Made by a program: the position numbers and the translations under genes. A model generated the notes under the pieces. That model was not told the origin of the DNA. It ran no database searches and was given only the letters and a program-made list of their open reading frames with translations. 64,000 nt of DNA from Staphylococcus sp. (GTDB taxonomy: Bacteria; Bacteroidota; Bacteroidia; Bacteroidales; Muribaculaceae): positions 1,720,223 to 1,784,222 of the forward strand of contig JAMPDC010000001.1 in the NCBI GenBank assembly GCA_023665865.1, given 5' to 3'. Below, piece after piece: positions 35,045 through 42,957 of this stretch (position 1 is its first letter; the number at the start of each line of letters is the position of its first letter).

Positions 35045-36580
35045 TCAGAAGCTTCTCATTCTCTTCTCGCTGTCGGGATTGGCGAGGAGCTTGTCGAGCT
35101 TTCCGGACGAGATATAGTCGATGAGTATCTGGTAGAGCACCTCGGGGCTTTTGGCTATGACGGTACCGCGGCTGAGCGGCTCCATGTAGTCATTGCCGGC
35201 GGCGAGATAGTCGATGGTGGCGAGGCGATATGTCTTGGCCGGGTCGATGTTGCGTCCGTCGACAGTGGCGCTGTTGATCTCCTTGGTTGTCGGATCATAG
35301 AGGACGTTGACGTTGCTGCTGACACCCTGTCCATCCTGGGCGGCCATGATGGCGATGTTGTCGAGCAGGTCGGAGCCTTTGATATCCATGACGACGATTG
35401 AGTTGTCAAACGGAGCTATGTCGATTACCGCACCCTGGGTGATGGTTCCGGCGGGGAGACTGTTGCGGATACCACCTTTGTTCATGATCGAGAGATCAAC
35501 GGGCTTGCCGCAGAGTTCAGCGCCGCGGAGTCTGACGAAATCGCTGAGCAGATTGACCATCTCGGGTGATTTCCGCTCATATTCCACCGGAGTCTTGCCG
35601 ATCTCCTTCGAGCGCATTTCCTCGACTTTCTTGCGGTAGGGAGCTATGATATTCTCGATGGCAGTGCCGGCGCGGTCGTCCAGACGGCTGTCGACCGGAA
35701 TTAGACGCGCCTTCACCTCCTTGGTCCGGAGATTGATGTCGATTTCACCGAGGTTGACACCGCTCGAGCCGGTCTGGAGCACGGAGATGGTGTCGCCGTC
35801 GGCATTGGCCACTCTCCATGAGGGAATCCCCTGACGATTGTCGGCAGGATCGATGACCGTGTGTGAATGTCCGCCGATGATCACGTCGATATCATGGCTG
35901 TTGCGGGCGATATCCACATCGCTGTAGCCCTGCTCTCCGTCATATCCGATGTGGGTGATGGCAATGACCATGTCGATGCCATCTTTTTTCAGGTTGGCTG
36001 CCTCCTCGTTGGCGGCTTTGATACCGTCGATATACTTTACCCCCTCATAGTTGGCCTCAGTGACGATGCCTGCGGGGTCGAGATTGATTGCTATGAACCC
36101 GACGGTCTTGTCGCCTACCTTCTTGACAAGCGCTGGGGCAAAGAGTCCTTCAAGTGTGCTGCCCGTGAAGTCATAGTTGGTGCTCAGACGGTTGGCATTG
36201 AGTTGTTTCCACTCCTTGGCAAGCTGCTCCATACCCTTGTCAAACTCATGGTTGCCGAGGATCTGTATGTCATAGCCGAGAGCGTTCATGACCTTACGCT
36301 CCACCTCGCCGCCGAAGAGGGTGTAGTAGAGCGAGCCCTGCACGGCGTCGCCTGCATCGACGAGCATGACATTTTCGTGTACCCCTTTGACACTGTCGAT
36401 GAGCACCTTGCGGCGTGACACTCCACCCTTGTCGTGACGGTCCGGATCAATGGCCGAGTGGGTGTCATTGGTATGGAGGATGATGAGATGATCGCTATCC
36501 TCGTTGTGCGATGAGCAGCCGCAGGTGAGCCACAACAGAGTGGCGGCGGCTCCGAGAGCGAGCAGTTTGGTTGGTTTCAT
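35045..36580 (-). CDS. UshA-type 5'-nucleotidase / metallophosphatase lipoprotein
   Basis: A 511-residue exported protein with a lipobox near residues 17-22 (WLTCGC). The N-terminal metallophosphatase domain has ILHTNDTHSAIDPD (D39, H41), VDAGDAVQGS near 75, GNHEFDKG near 112 and GGHSHT near 236, the dimetal ligands. The C-terminal nucleotidase domain follows from about residue 330 (MNKGGIRNSLPAGTITQGAV; TIDYLAAGNDYM). It removes phosphate from extracellular nucleotides so nucleosides can be taken up. It is the last of a minus-strand run behind queE (32-bp gap) and ahead of a hairpin. Confidence 0.9.
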   Translation of the reverse strand: MKPTKLLALGAAATLLWLTCGCSSHNEDSDHLIILHTNDTHSAIDPDRHDKGGVSRRKVLIDSVKGVHENVMLVDAGDAVQGSLYYTLFGGEVERKVMNALGYDIQILGNHEFDKGMEQLAKEWKQLNANRLSTNYDFTGSTLEGLFAPALVKKVGDKTVGFIAINLDPAGIVTEANYEGVKYIDGIKAANEEAANLKKDGIDMVIAITHIGYDGEQGYSDVDIARNSHDIDVIIGGHSHTVIDPADNRQGIPSWRVANADGDTISVLQTGSSGVNLGEIDINLRTKEVKARLIPVDSRLDDRAGTAIENIIAPYRKKVEEMRSKEIGKTPVEYERKSPEMVNLLSDFVRLRGAELCGKPVDLSIMNKGGIRNSLPAGTITQGAVIDIAPFDNSIVVMDIKGSDLLDNIAIMAAQDGQGVSSNVNVLYDPTTKEINSATVDGRNIDPAKTYRLATIDYLAAGNDYMEPLSRGTVIAKSPEVLYQILIDYISSGKLDKLLANPDSEKRMRSF

Positions 36581-36612
36581 GGGAGAAATATCTTGGTGGT
36601 GATAAGTATTGG

Positions 36613-37194
36613 CTATTGTATATTGATCAGCTTATGGGTCTGGAGTGACAGTCGCCAGTGGGGATGGGCGAGGATATATTCGATGGTCTCGCGGGTGTTG
36701 GAACCTCCTTCATAGTCCTGAGAGCTGCAAGGCTGGAGGAAATAGTGCATCGCCGGCAGACTGTTGGCCAAAGTCTCTACATCCTGACCTTGATAGACGA
36801 CTTTCAGCTCGTCGATGGTGCGCAGTCTGACGGCTGTCTCCCCGCTGTTGTCACCCTTTGGCGAGCAGGTGACCCAGTCGATCCCCTCGGGGAGCCGACG
36901 GGTGCCGTTGGTCTCGATCTGGATGAAATAGCCGGCGTCGTGGAGCATGTCGACGAGCACTTGGTCGAGTTGCAGCGACGGTTCGCCGCCGGTGATGATG
37001 AGATGGCGGGAGGGATAGGCCGAGAGCGCGGCGATGATCTCGGCCGCACTCATGGGAGTGTGCTCCTCATGGCGGGTGTCGCAGAATCCGCAGCGCAGGT
37101 TGCAGCCGCTGAAGCGCAGAAACACTGCCGGTGTGCCTGTGAAGTAGCCCTCGCCCTGGAGGGAGTAGAATATCTCGTTTACGCTGTAGTTCAT
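36613..37194 (-). CDS. queE: 7-carboxy-7-deazaguanine synthase (radical SAM)
   Basis: The 193-residue protein has the radical-SAM cluster motif GCNLRCGFCDT near residue 30, where three Cys bind the [4Fe-4S] cluster, EIFYSLQGEGYFTGTP at the start, TGGEPSLQ near 68 and VTCSPKG near 108. It rearranges 6-carboxytetrahydropterin to 7-carboxy-7-deazaguanine in the pathway to queuosine. It lies 10 bp after queD, its metabolic predecessor. QueC and QueF are not in this window. Confidence 0.93.
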   Translation of the reverse strand: MNYSVNEIFYSLQGEGYFTGTPAVFLRFSGCNLRCGFCDTRHEEHTPMSAAEIIAALSAYPSRHLIITGGEPSLQLDQVLVDMLHDAGYFIQIETNGTRRLPEGIDWVTCSPKGDNSGETAVRLRTIDELKVVYQGQDVETLANSLPAMHYFLQPCSSQDYEGGSNTRETIEYILAHPHWRLSLQTHKLINIQ

Positions 37195-37204
37195 ATCATC
37201 CGTG

Positions 37205-37537
37205 TCAATCGACTACGTAGCTTGCAATATTGCCCTCGCTCTCCTGCACGTCGACGCGGTAGCAGTGGGGGATCTGTTCGCATATCCAGCGTGCGATGTT
37301 CTCCGCAGTGGGATTGAACGGAAGGAGTTCGTTGAAATTTCCGTGGTCAAGATAGCCGACGATTTTCTCTTTGATATGGCTGAAGTCGGCCACCATCCCG
37401 TCGGCGTTAAGCTCGGCGGCGCGGCAGTGGACGGTCACTATCCAGTTGTGGCCGTGGAGACGGGAGCATTTGCTCTCGTAGGAAAGCTGCAGGTGGTGGC
37501 AACCCGCAAGCTCGAAGCGTTTCGTGATGTAATACAT
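37205..37537 (-). CDS. queD: 6-carboxytetrahydropterin synthase
   Basis: 110 residues from ATG 37537 (MYYITKRFELAGCHHL). Zinc ligands are expected at H15 and the HGHNW pair near residue 29, with the catalytic Cys in YESKCSRLHGHNW and the Asp/His pair in YLDHGNFNELL near 63, followed by PTAENIARWI. It makes 6-carboxytetrahydropterin from dihydroneopterin triphosphate. A longer frame reaches 37609 but its extra 24 residues are Pro/Thr/Ser-rich, overlap the upstream gene and do not belong to the family. It forms a pair with queE. Confidence 0.92.
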   Translation of the reverse strand: MYYITKRFELAGCHHLQLSYESKCSRLHGHNWIVTVHCRAAELNADGMVADFSHIKEKIVGYLDHGNFNELLPFNPTAENIARWICEQIPHCYRVDVQESEGNIASYVVD

Positions 37538-37577
37538 TTCGTGAGTTGGAGTAGAGTGGAGTGTGGGGGAGTTGGGG

Positions 37578-39014
37578 TCAGTTCTTGTCTCCGGCAGGGT
37601 GGAGGCCATGTTCGGCCGCGATCTTCATCATCAGTTCGCGTGCCTCCTCATAGTCATTGTGGATGATGCCGTCGAGGATAGCGTTTTTGATCGCAGTCTT
37701 GATGATTCCGATGACAGGGCTGCCTGTGATGCCGAATGTCTCCATGATTTCGTTGCCGTCGACCGGCGGCTTGAAGTTGCGGATGTGGTCACGCTCGTTG
37801 AGATCGACGATCTTGTGGCGCACGAGGGCGAAATTGTCGAGGATGCGGCGCACTTTCTCCTGATTCTTCGACGTGATGTCGGCCTCACAGAGAGTCATGA
37901 GGTCTTCGAGATCATCGCCGGCGTCGTTGATGAGACGGCGGACGGCCGAGTCGGTCACTTCGTCCTCGACAAGGGCTATCGGACGCATGTGGAGCTCGAC
38001 GAGCTTGGCCACATATTTCATCTTGGCGTCCTGCGGGAGCTTCATACGGCGGAAAATCCTGGGGATCATCTTGGCGCCGATGAAGTTGTGGTTGTGGAAG
38101 GTCCATCCGAGTTTCTCGTCCCAGCGCTTGGTGACAGGCTTGGCTATATCGTGCATCAGCGCAGCCCAGCGGAGCCAGACGTTGTCGCTTTTTGCGGCTA
38201 CGTTGTCAAGCACAGCCAACGTGTGGTAGAAATTGTCCTTGTGTCCGCGTCCGTTGACCACCTCAACCCCCTTCATCGCTGCGAGTTCGGGTAGTATGAG
38301 TGTCAGCAGCCCTGACTTGAGCAGCAGATCCCAACCGGTCGATGGCTTGGGGGAGCGCATGATCTTCATCAGCTCGTCGACTATGCGCTCGTGGGAGATG
38401 ATCTTTATGCGTCCGGCATTGCGGCGTATAGCCTCAAAGGTTTCAGGATAGATGTCGAAACCGAGCTGTGTGGCGAAGCGGATGGCTCTCATCATGCGCA
38501 GCGGGTCGTCGCTGAAGGTCACATCGGGATCGAGCGGGGTGCGGAGTATGCGTCGCTCCATGTCCCCGAGGCCGTCGAAGAGGTCGATCAGTTCGCCGAA
38601 TCCGCTGCGGTTGACGCGCAGGGCGAGGGCGTTGACGGTGAAGTCGCGGCGCGAGAGGTCTTCTTCGAGTGTCCCGTCCTCCACGACCGGTTTGCGGGAG
38701 TTGCGGTCATAGGATTCGCGCCGTGCACCGACAAACTCCAGCTCCACGTCGCGGCGCTTGACCTGGGCGGTGCCGAAGTTGCGGAACACGTTGAGGTGTG
38801 TGCCGCGTCCGAGGCTCCGTGCCACGATCTCGGCCAACTCTATGCCTGAGCCTACGGTCACGAAGTCGATGTCTTTCGACGGACGTTCGAGGAAGAGGTC
38901 GCGCACACAGCCCCCGACGGCATAACAGGGACGGTCGATCGAGTCGGCCGCGTCGCCGATCGCGTGGAAGAGCGGTGTGTCGAGTTTAGCTATTATATTT
39001 TCTAATGATTGCAT
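37578..39014 (-). CDS. CCA tRNA nucleotidyltransferase / poly(A) polymerase family with HD domain
   Basis: 478 residues from ATG 39014 (MQSLENIIAKLDTPLF). The class II nucleotidyltransferase core has YAVGGCVRDLFLERPSKDIDFV near residue 30 with the metal-binding Asp pair, then RRDFTVNALAL near 124 and PLDPDVTFSDDPLRMMRAIRFA near 158. The C-terminal half carries an HD domain (HTLAVLDNVA; WAALMHDIAKP near 285). It adds or repairs the 3' CCA of tRNA; poly(A) addition is the alternative for this family. The longer frame to 39146 adds 44 unlikely residues over a repetitive GGGAGTCGGGAGTC stretch. It is followed by queD after 40 bp. Confidence 0.9.
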   Translation of the reverse strand: MQSLENIIAKLDTPLFHAIGDAADSIDRPCYAVGGCVRDLFLERPSKDIDFVTVGSGIELAEIVARSLGRGTHLNVFRNFGTAQVKRRDVELEFVGARRESYDRNSRKPVVEDGTLEEDLSRRDFTVNALALRVNRSGFGELIDLFDGLGDMERRILRTPLDPDVTFSDDPLRMMRAIRFATQLGFDIYPETFEAIRRNAGRIKIISHERIVDELMKIMRSPKPSTGWDLLLKSGLLTLILPELAAMKGVEVVNGRGHKDNFYHTLAVLDNVAAKSDNVWLRWAALMHDIAKPVTKRWDEKLGWTFHNHNFIGAKMIPRIFRRMKLPQDAKMKYVAKLVELHMRPIALVEDEVTDSAVRRLINDAGDDLEDLMTLCEADITSKNQEKVRRILDNFALVRHKIVDLNERDHIRNFKPPVDGNEIMETFGITGSPVIGIIKTAIKNAILDGIIHNDYEEARELMMKIAAEHGLHPAGDKN

Positions 39015-39100
39015 GGTGATGGGGGTCGGGAGTCGGGAGTCTTTCTCGGCAAGCTCGAAAGCGGCAAGCCGATGACGAGAATCGGGAATCGTGAGCCGGG

Positions 39101-40291
39101 TCAGACGTCGAAATATTTGATTTCCTCGGGAGCGGGGGTCAGACACTCGACATGGTCAGAGTGGACGGCGTATGTGTTCTCGATGCCGACAGCTCCTGTG
39201 CCGGGGATGACAAATTTCGGCTCGAGCGCTATGACATTGCCTGCGGCGATGATGTCGCGGCTGCGGGGTGCGATGACCGGCAACTCGTTGATCTCGATGC
39301 CTAAGCCGTGGCCGATGAAGGCTGCATGCTGGCGATGGCCCATGTAATAGGGATGGAGGTTACGCTCCTTGACAATCTCCTCGGCCTTGGCGTAAAGATC
39401 CTTGGCAAGGGCGCCGGGGCGCATCATGCCGCAGAGGGCACGGTGGATGTCGATCGAGCATTGGTGGGCCTCCAGCGCGAGCGGATTGACGTCGCCGAGA
39501 GCAAAGACTCGGGTCATGTCGGTCATGTAGCCGTCAAAGTTGCCGTTCATGTCGACCATGATGGTATTGCCTGCTTTGATCCTGGTGCCGTCGGCTCCGA
39601 CCGGAAGCGACGGATCGAGACCCTTGCCTCCCATGGCGAAATCGTAGGGCGACGGGGAGTCGGCGTTGTCACCGACGAGCACATTGCCCATGTAGAGCTC
39701 CATCGAGTCTCCACTGATGCGGAACTGGCCGAGGCAGCCTTCGAGACGGCTGATGCGTTCGATCTCCACCTGAAGTTCCATATCGGTCATGTCGGGGAGG
39801 AAGAGGCGGGGGATACGGCTGTAGACATGGACATGCTTCACACCTGAGCGGCGGATCATGTCGATCTCGAAATCAGTCTTCACGGCGCGTGCCCGGCGCA
39901 TGGCGACCGAGGCGTTGGTCAACTTGCTTTCGGGGAAAATCCCCTTGAGACGCATGGCTGTGGAGTAGGGGAGCACGTCGAGTTCGAGTCCGATGTCGGA
40001 GGGGACGTTGAGCCCGATGCTCTGGGCGATCTCCTCAGGCTTGCGTATGTAGACTACTCCGTCGCCTTCGAGCTCTACGGGGCGACGTATGAAGAAAATC
40101 ACCGGCCCGTCGAGCGGGACATAGATATAGCCGGCATAGACGCGGCCGGTGAGATAATATTTGTTGGCATTGTCCGAGATCAGAATGGCCGACATCTCGA
40201 GTTCGGCCATCTGGGAGCGGACGTGGTCAAGACGACGGTTGAATTCATCAACCGTAAGCAGCATCAGCTTATGTTGGTCAATAGCTTGCAT
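39101..40291 (-). CDS. M24 family Xaa-Pro aminopeptidase-like protein
   Basis: A 396-residue cytoplasmic protein with a creatinase-type N-terminal domain (to about residue 150) and the M24 pita-bread fold. Metal ligands are visible: VDMNGNFDGYMTDMTRVF (two Asp near 247 and 258), FIGHGLGIEINE (His near 330), ALEPKF (Glu near 361) and GIENTYAV (Glu near 374). It likely removes the first residue from X-Pro peptides. The NSD of the substrate pocket cannot be judged. It lies 86 bp upstream of the nucleotidyltransferase gene. Confidence 0.9.
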   Translation of the reverse strand: MQAIDQHKLMLLTVDEFNRRLDHVRSQMAELEMSAILISDNANKYYLTGRVYAGYIYVPLDGPVIFFIRRPVELEGDGVVYIRKPEEIAQSIGLNVPSDIGLELDVLPYSTAMRLKGIFPESKLTNASVAMRRARAVKTDFEIDMIRRSGVKHVHVYSRIPRLFLPDMTDMELQVEIERISRLEGCLGQFRISGDSMELYMGNVLVGDNADSPSPYDFAMGGKGLDPSLPVGADGTRIKAGNTIMVDMNGNFDGYMTDMTRVFALGDVNPLALEAHQCSIDIHRALCGMMRPGALAKDLYAKAEEIVKERNLHPYYMGHRQHAAFIGHGLGIEINELPVIAPRSRDIIAAGNVIALEPKFVIPGTGAVGIENTYAVHSDHVECLTPAPEEIKYFDV

Positions 40292-40327
40292 GTAGTCTTT
40301 GTCTTGTGGATGAGTGACAGAGCGTGA

Positions 40328-41221
40328 TTATTCCTCGCCTACCTGATCGGGTGAGATGCGGATGAGGGTGAGTATAGGCTGGCCCTGTGAATTTTTCATT
40401 ACAGCCTGATCGGTCGATGCTCCCTGGATGCAGGTGTCAACCTGTTCGAGCGCGAGGAGGAAGGACTGCTCGGTGGCAATCGCGGGACAGGTCATACGGG
40501 TGGTGGCAAGATCTTTGAATTCGATGCCGTCACCCTTGTCGAGATTGACAACGATCGAGCCGTTGAGCACATTGCAACCTGCATTGCCGTGGATCTTACA
40601 CTCATCAATGTCGATGACAATCTTGATGGCAGTATTGGCGGGGACAGGGGTGCCCTGGATGGTGGTCACTTGCCATGCGCCGTTGAGAAACGAAAGGTTG
40701 CGCTTGCGCAGAGTCATCAGAGCGGTGCCGGCGGCAGAGTTGAGGGTGACTGTGTTATCGTCGACGATGCTGTAGGTGGCCACCTGGTTGAGAGCGCTGT
40801 TCATCATATTCTCGTATGGCGCGTCGGCACAGGCTTTGAGCGAGGAGAGAAACTCTCCGTTGGGTTCGAGCTTGTTGCCCTTGACGATCCATGAGCCGTT
40901 GAGGTAGTTGCAGCCGTTGAAGGCGATGACGAGAATCGCGGTCTTGGCGTCGGGGATCGCCTCGAATGTGATCTGGGGATGATTCTCACCGTTGACCACT
41001 ACGTTTTTGCCGTTTATGTTTGTGACGGCCCAACTGCCGAGCAGAGGTGCTGTCTGAGCCTCGTCTGTGGCAGAGATTTTTTTGTCGGAGGTGCCGACCT
41101 TGGTCGCGGTGACTTCAGCCTTGTTGTTGGTTGCGGTGGCTCCCGATTTAGTCAATGTGCCGCAGCTGCTGACGAGTGAGGTGATGGCGATTGCAGATGC
41201 AAATAGTGAAATTAATTTCAT
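40328..41221 (-). CDS. META-domain lipoprotein (HslJ-like, two META domains)
   Basis: The 297-residue protein has lipobox LVSSC (Cys20) and two META domains, about 62-170 (LLGSWAVTNINGKNV; ITFEAIPD; FNGCNYLNGSWIVKGNKL) and 178-290 (LNGAWQVTTIQGTPVPA; IHGNAGCNVLNGSIVV; TRMTCPAIATEQSFLLALEQV). The second carries the CxxxxxE-like TRMTCP block typical of HslJ. These proteins are envelope stress or inhibitor-like lipoproteins in other bacteria; the molecular role is not settled. A strong promoter lies about 165 bp upstream, giving an unusually long leader. Confidence 0.88.
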   Translation of the reverse strand: MKLISLFASAIAITSLVSSCGTLTKSGATATNNKAEVTATKVGTSDKKISATDEAQTAPLLGSWAVTNINGKNVVVNGENHPQITFEAIPDAKTAILVIAFNGCNYLNGSWIVKGNKLEPNGEFLSSLKACADAPYENMMNSALNQVATYSIVDDNTVTLNSAAGTALMTLRKRNLSFLNGAWQVTTIQGTPVPANTAIKIVIDIDECKIHGNAGCNVLNGSIVVNLDKGDGIEFKDLATTRMTCPAIATEQSFLLALEQVDTCIQGASTDQAVMKNSQGQPILTLIRISPDQVGEE

Positions 41222-41385
41222 AATTATGGATGTTTTTTAGTTGATGTCGCGTTTGAAGAGTCCGCGGCCTTGTGGCGGTGGCGGACATTCAATGATTAAA
41301 CGATTGAAGACGTGTATTTGTGCGACACCTGTTATAAGAATTGATGAGCCGGCCGGCTAATCGCTGTTGCGGCCGCTTCGAACGG

Positions 41386-41417
41386 CAAAAGTAATCAATT
41401 TCGCAGAGATATGCAAA
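41386..41417 (-). promoter_or_regulatory. Strong promoter of the META-domain gene, long leader
   Basis: Minus strand TTTG (41414-41417), 20-bp spacer, TACTTTTG (41386-41393): a full consensus promoter. Transcription would begin near 41379, leaving a leader of roughly 155 nt before ATG 41221. The leader holds a GCCGGCCGGC palindrome and a CG-rich segment that could fold. Confidence 0.65.
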
Positions 41418-41443
41418 GAAGCTTTGCCGGGGGATAGTAGCAA

Positions 41444-41908
41444 CTATCTTTGACGGGCCGCCTTGCGCTCGCGGCGCTTGCGTTGCTGCTCGAGCAGACG
41501 GCGCTCGCGGCGGTTGAGCAAGGGAGGCTTGGCCGGCACTGTCGGTGCTGTCGCTGCCGACTCTTCATGGATCGCTGCGGTCGCAACATCGGTGGCGACA
41601 GATCTCTTTGCGAGACCCTTGCGTTTACCGGCCCGCTGACGGGCCTTGGCAGAGCGGTCGATTGCTTTGTCGATCTCGGGACGGAGGATTGAGAAGACGA
41701 GACGCACAAACATGTCGGCATCGCCGCCTGGAGCTATGCCTTCGGATAGATAGATGTCGACGGCGGTCTTGGCCGAAGCCGTGAGAGCGTCGTCAGCTCC
41801 GACAGCAGCGGCTGCTGCCGAGATGCGTGAGTCGAGTTCGAGATAAAATTTTCTTGATACCGGAAGATTGGCCGGACATTTCGCTTTGGATGCTGATGGA
41901 GTTTTCAT
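41444..41908 (-). CDS. Uncharacterised small basic protein
   Basis: I do not recognise a family. The 154-residue protein has a possibly folded N-terminal part (KFYLELDSRISAAAAAVGAD; AVDIYLSEG; DADMFVRLVFSILRPEIDKAI, shortened) predicted as helices, an Ala/Thr/Pro-rich linker, and a strongly basic C-terminal tail (LLNRRERRLLEQQRKRRERK) that suggests binding to nucleic acid or the ribosome. Coding is supported by the absence of stops, a start codon just downstream of a TAAATTTG promoter box, and an 11-bp inverted repeat framing that promoter. It lies 51 bp upstream of the META-gene promoter. Confidence 0.65.
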   Translation of the reverse strand: MKTPSASKAKCPANLPVSRKFYLELDSRISAAAAAVGADDALTASAKTAVDIYLSEGIAPGGDADMFVRLVFSILRPEIDKAIDRSAKARQRAGKRKGLAKRSVATDVATAAIHEESAATAPTVPAKPPLLNRRERRLLEQQRKRRERKAARQR

Positions 41909-41910
41909 TG

Positions 41911-41980
41911 CCTTTTCGGGGTTTTGGTGTGAGGGTTAAATTTACAGAGCAAATTTACGACCCGTCACTCCCCGAAAAGG
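41911..41980. promoter_or_regulatory. Promoter enclosed by an 11-bp inverted repeat
   Basis: CCTTTTCGGGG (41911-41921) and CCCCGAAAAGG (41970-41980) are perfect inverted repeats around 48 bp that contain the minus-strand -7 box TAAATTTG (41950-41957). The left arm ends 3 bp before the start codon of the small basic protein. Only one arm would be in the transcript, so the symmetry acts on DNA: an operator or a site for inversion. Confidence 0.6.
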
Positions 41981-42034
41981 TGCGATAATGCAAAACCGGT
42001 GCAGATTTTTTTCCTCTATTCTTCCTGCGCGGGA

Positions 42035-42289
42035 CTACTGCTCCTTTGCCATCACACCGCGCAGAGCGTTGGCGAGTTGGTCGGGACAGGATGTCGGCTT
42101 GTTGCCGCAGCGGATCCCTTCGAGCCGGGCTACGACATCCTCGACCTTCATCCCCCTGACAAGAGAGGCTATGCCCTGGAGATTGCCGTGGCAACCGCCG
42201 GTAAAGCAGACATCGCCGATCAGACCGTTTTCGACCTCAAAAACTATTTCGCGCGAGCAGGTGCCGCAGGTAGTGTAGTGATATTTCAT
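42035..42289 (-). CDS. TSCPD-domain protein (TIGR03905 type)
   Basis: 84 residues from ATG 42289 (MKYHYTTCGTCSREIVFEV). Conserved cysteines are in TTCGTCS, VCFTGGCHGNLQGI near residue 28, GIRCGNKPTSCPDQL near 60; the TSCPD word names the family. Members are small proteins related to a C-terminal region of vitamin B12-dependent ribonucleotide reductase and may bind metal; the role of the stand-alone form is unknown. A start at 42307 (90 residues) is possible, but it would leave only about 10 nt of leader after the promoter at 42324. Confidence 0.88.
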   Translation of the reverse strand: MKYHYTTCGTCSREIVFEVENGLIGDVCFTGGCHGNLQGIASLVRGMKVEDVVARLEGIRCGNKPTSCPDQLANALRGVMAKEQ

Positions 42290-42323
42290 GATTTCTGACT
42301 TTGACATTGATGTTTTGACTGCG

Positions 42324-42331
42324 CAAAATTA
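42324..42331 (-). promoter_or_regulatory. Promoter -7 box of the TSCPD gene
   Basis: TAATTTTG on the minus strand matches TAnnTTTG. Its distance decides in favour of the internal start 42289, which gives a leader near 28 nt. Confidence 0.5.
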
Positions 42332-42352
42332 GACAAAAAAACGGTTTCTTCC

Positions 42353-42368
42353 CTTCTATTTATAGAAG
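42353..42368. promoter_or_regulatory. Palindrome in the TSCPD/dCMP deaminase divergent region
   Basis: CTTCTAT (42353-42359), TT, ATAGAAG (42362-42368): a perfect 16-bp dyad between the two divergent promoters, a candidate operator. Confidence 0.4.
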
Positions 42369-42417
42369 CGCGACTCATATTTTACGATTAAAAGTGCTAT
42401 AATCCGATAATTCTCAC

Positions 42418-42425
42418 TACCTTTG
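42418..42425 (+). promoter_or_regulatory. Promoter -7 box of the dCMP deaminase gene
   Basis: TACCTTTG matches TAnnTTTG and is 20 bp before ATG 42445; no clear TTTG at -33. Confidence 0.5.
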
Positions 42426-42444
42426 CAGTAGTAAATTAACCTAA

Positions 42445-42879
42445 ATGGAACATAACTGCAAGCAAGATTTGCTCGACAGGCGCTATCTGCGCATGGCACG
42501 TATCTGGGCCGAAAATTCCTATTGCGAACGCCGTAAGGTCGGCGCGCTGATGGTCAAGGACCGCACGATAATTTCCGACGGTTTCAACGGCACTCCCGCA
42601 GGCTTCGAGAATGTCTGTGAGGATGAAGAGGGATTGACCAAGACCTATGTGCTTCATGCCGAAGCCAACGCGATCACCAAAGTGGCCCGATCTAACAACT
42701 CGGCCGAGGGCTCGACGCTCTATGTCACCGCTTCCCCTTGTCTCGACTGTGCCAAACTCATCATCCAGTCGGGCATAAAGAGAGTGGTGTTCAATGAGCA
42801 CTACCGCATCACCGACGGCATCGATCTGCTGAAACGTGCCGGAGTGCAGTGCTGCCACATCGCAGATGTCGGACAGTAG
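42445..42879 (+). CDS. dCMP deaminase (ComEB-like zinc deaminase)
   Basis: The 144-residue protein has the cytidine/deoxycytidylate deaminase zinc motif: HAEANAI near residue 71 (His ligand and catalytic Glu) and SPCLDCAK near 97 (two Cys ligands). RRKVGALMVKDRTIISDGFNGTP (shortened) near 30 is the usual start of the domain, and the family's extra CEDEEG loop is present. It deaminates dCMP to dUMP, feeding thymidylate synthesis. The protease gene follows after 78 bp. Confidence 0.93.
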   Translation: MEHNCKQDLLDRRYLRMARIWAENSYCERRKVGALMVKDRTIISDGFNGTPAGFENVCEDEEGLTKTYVLHAEANAITKVARSNNSAEGSTLYVTASPCLDCAKLIIQSGIKRVVFNEHYRITDGIDLLKRAGVQCCHIADVGQ

Positions 42880-42957
42880 GAGCTGCCGCCATGACACGCT
42901 TGCATGAATGAGACAATCAAAAAGCTATATATCTATTTCTATCTGTAAAAACCTTCT

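Noticed and set aside
37538..37609. N-terminal extension of queD to 37609, and of the nucleotidyltransferase to 39146
   Set aside because: Extra residues are low in complexity, overlap neighbours or repeats and precede the conserved family starts at 37537 and 39014.
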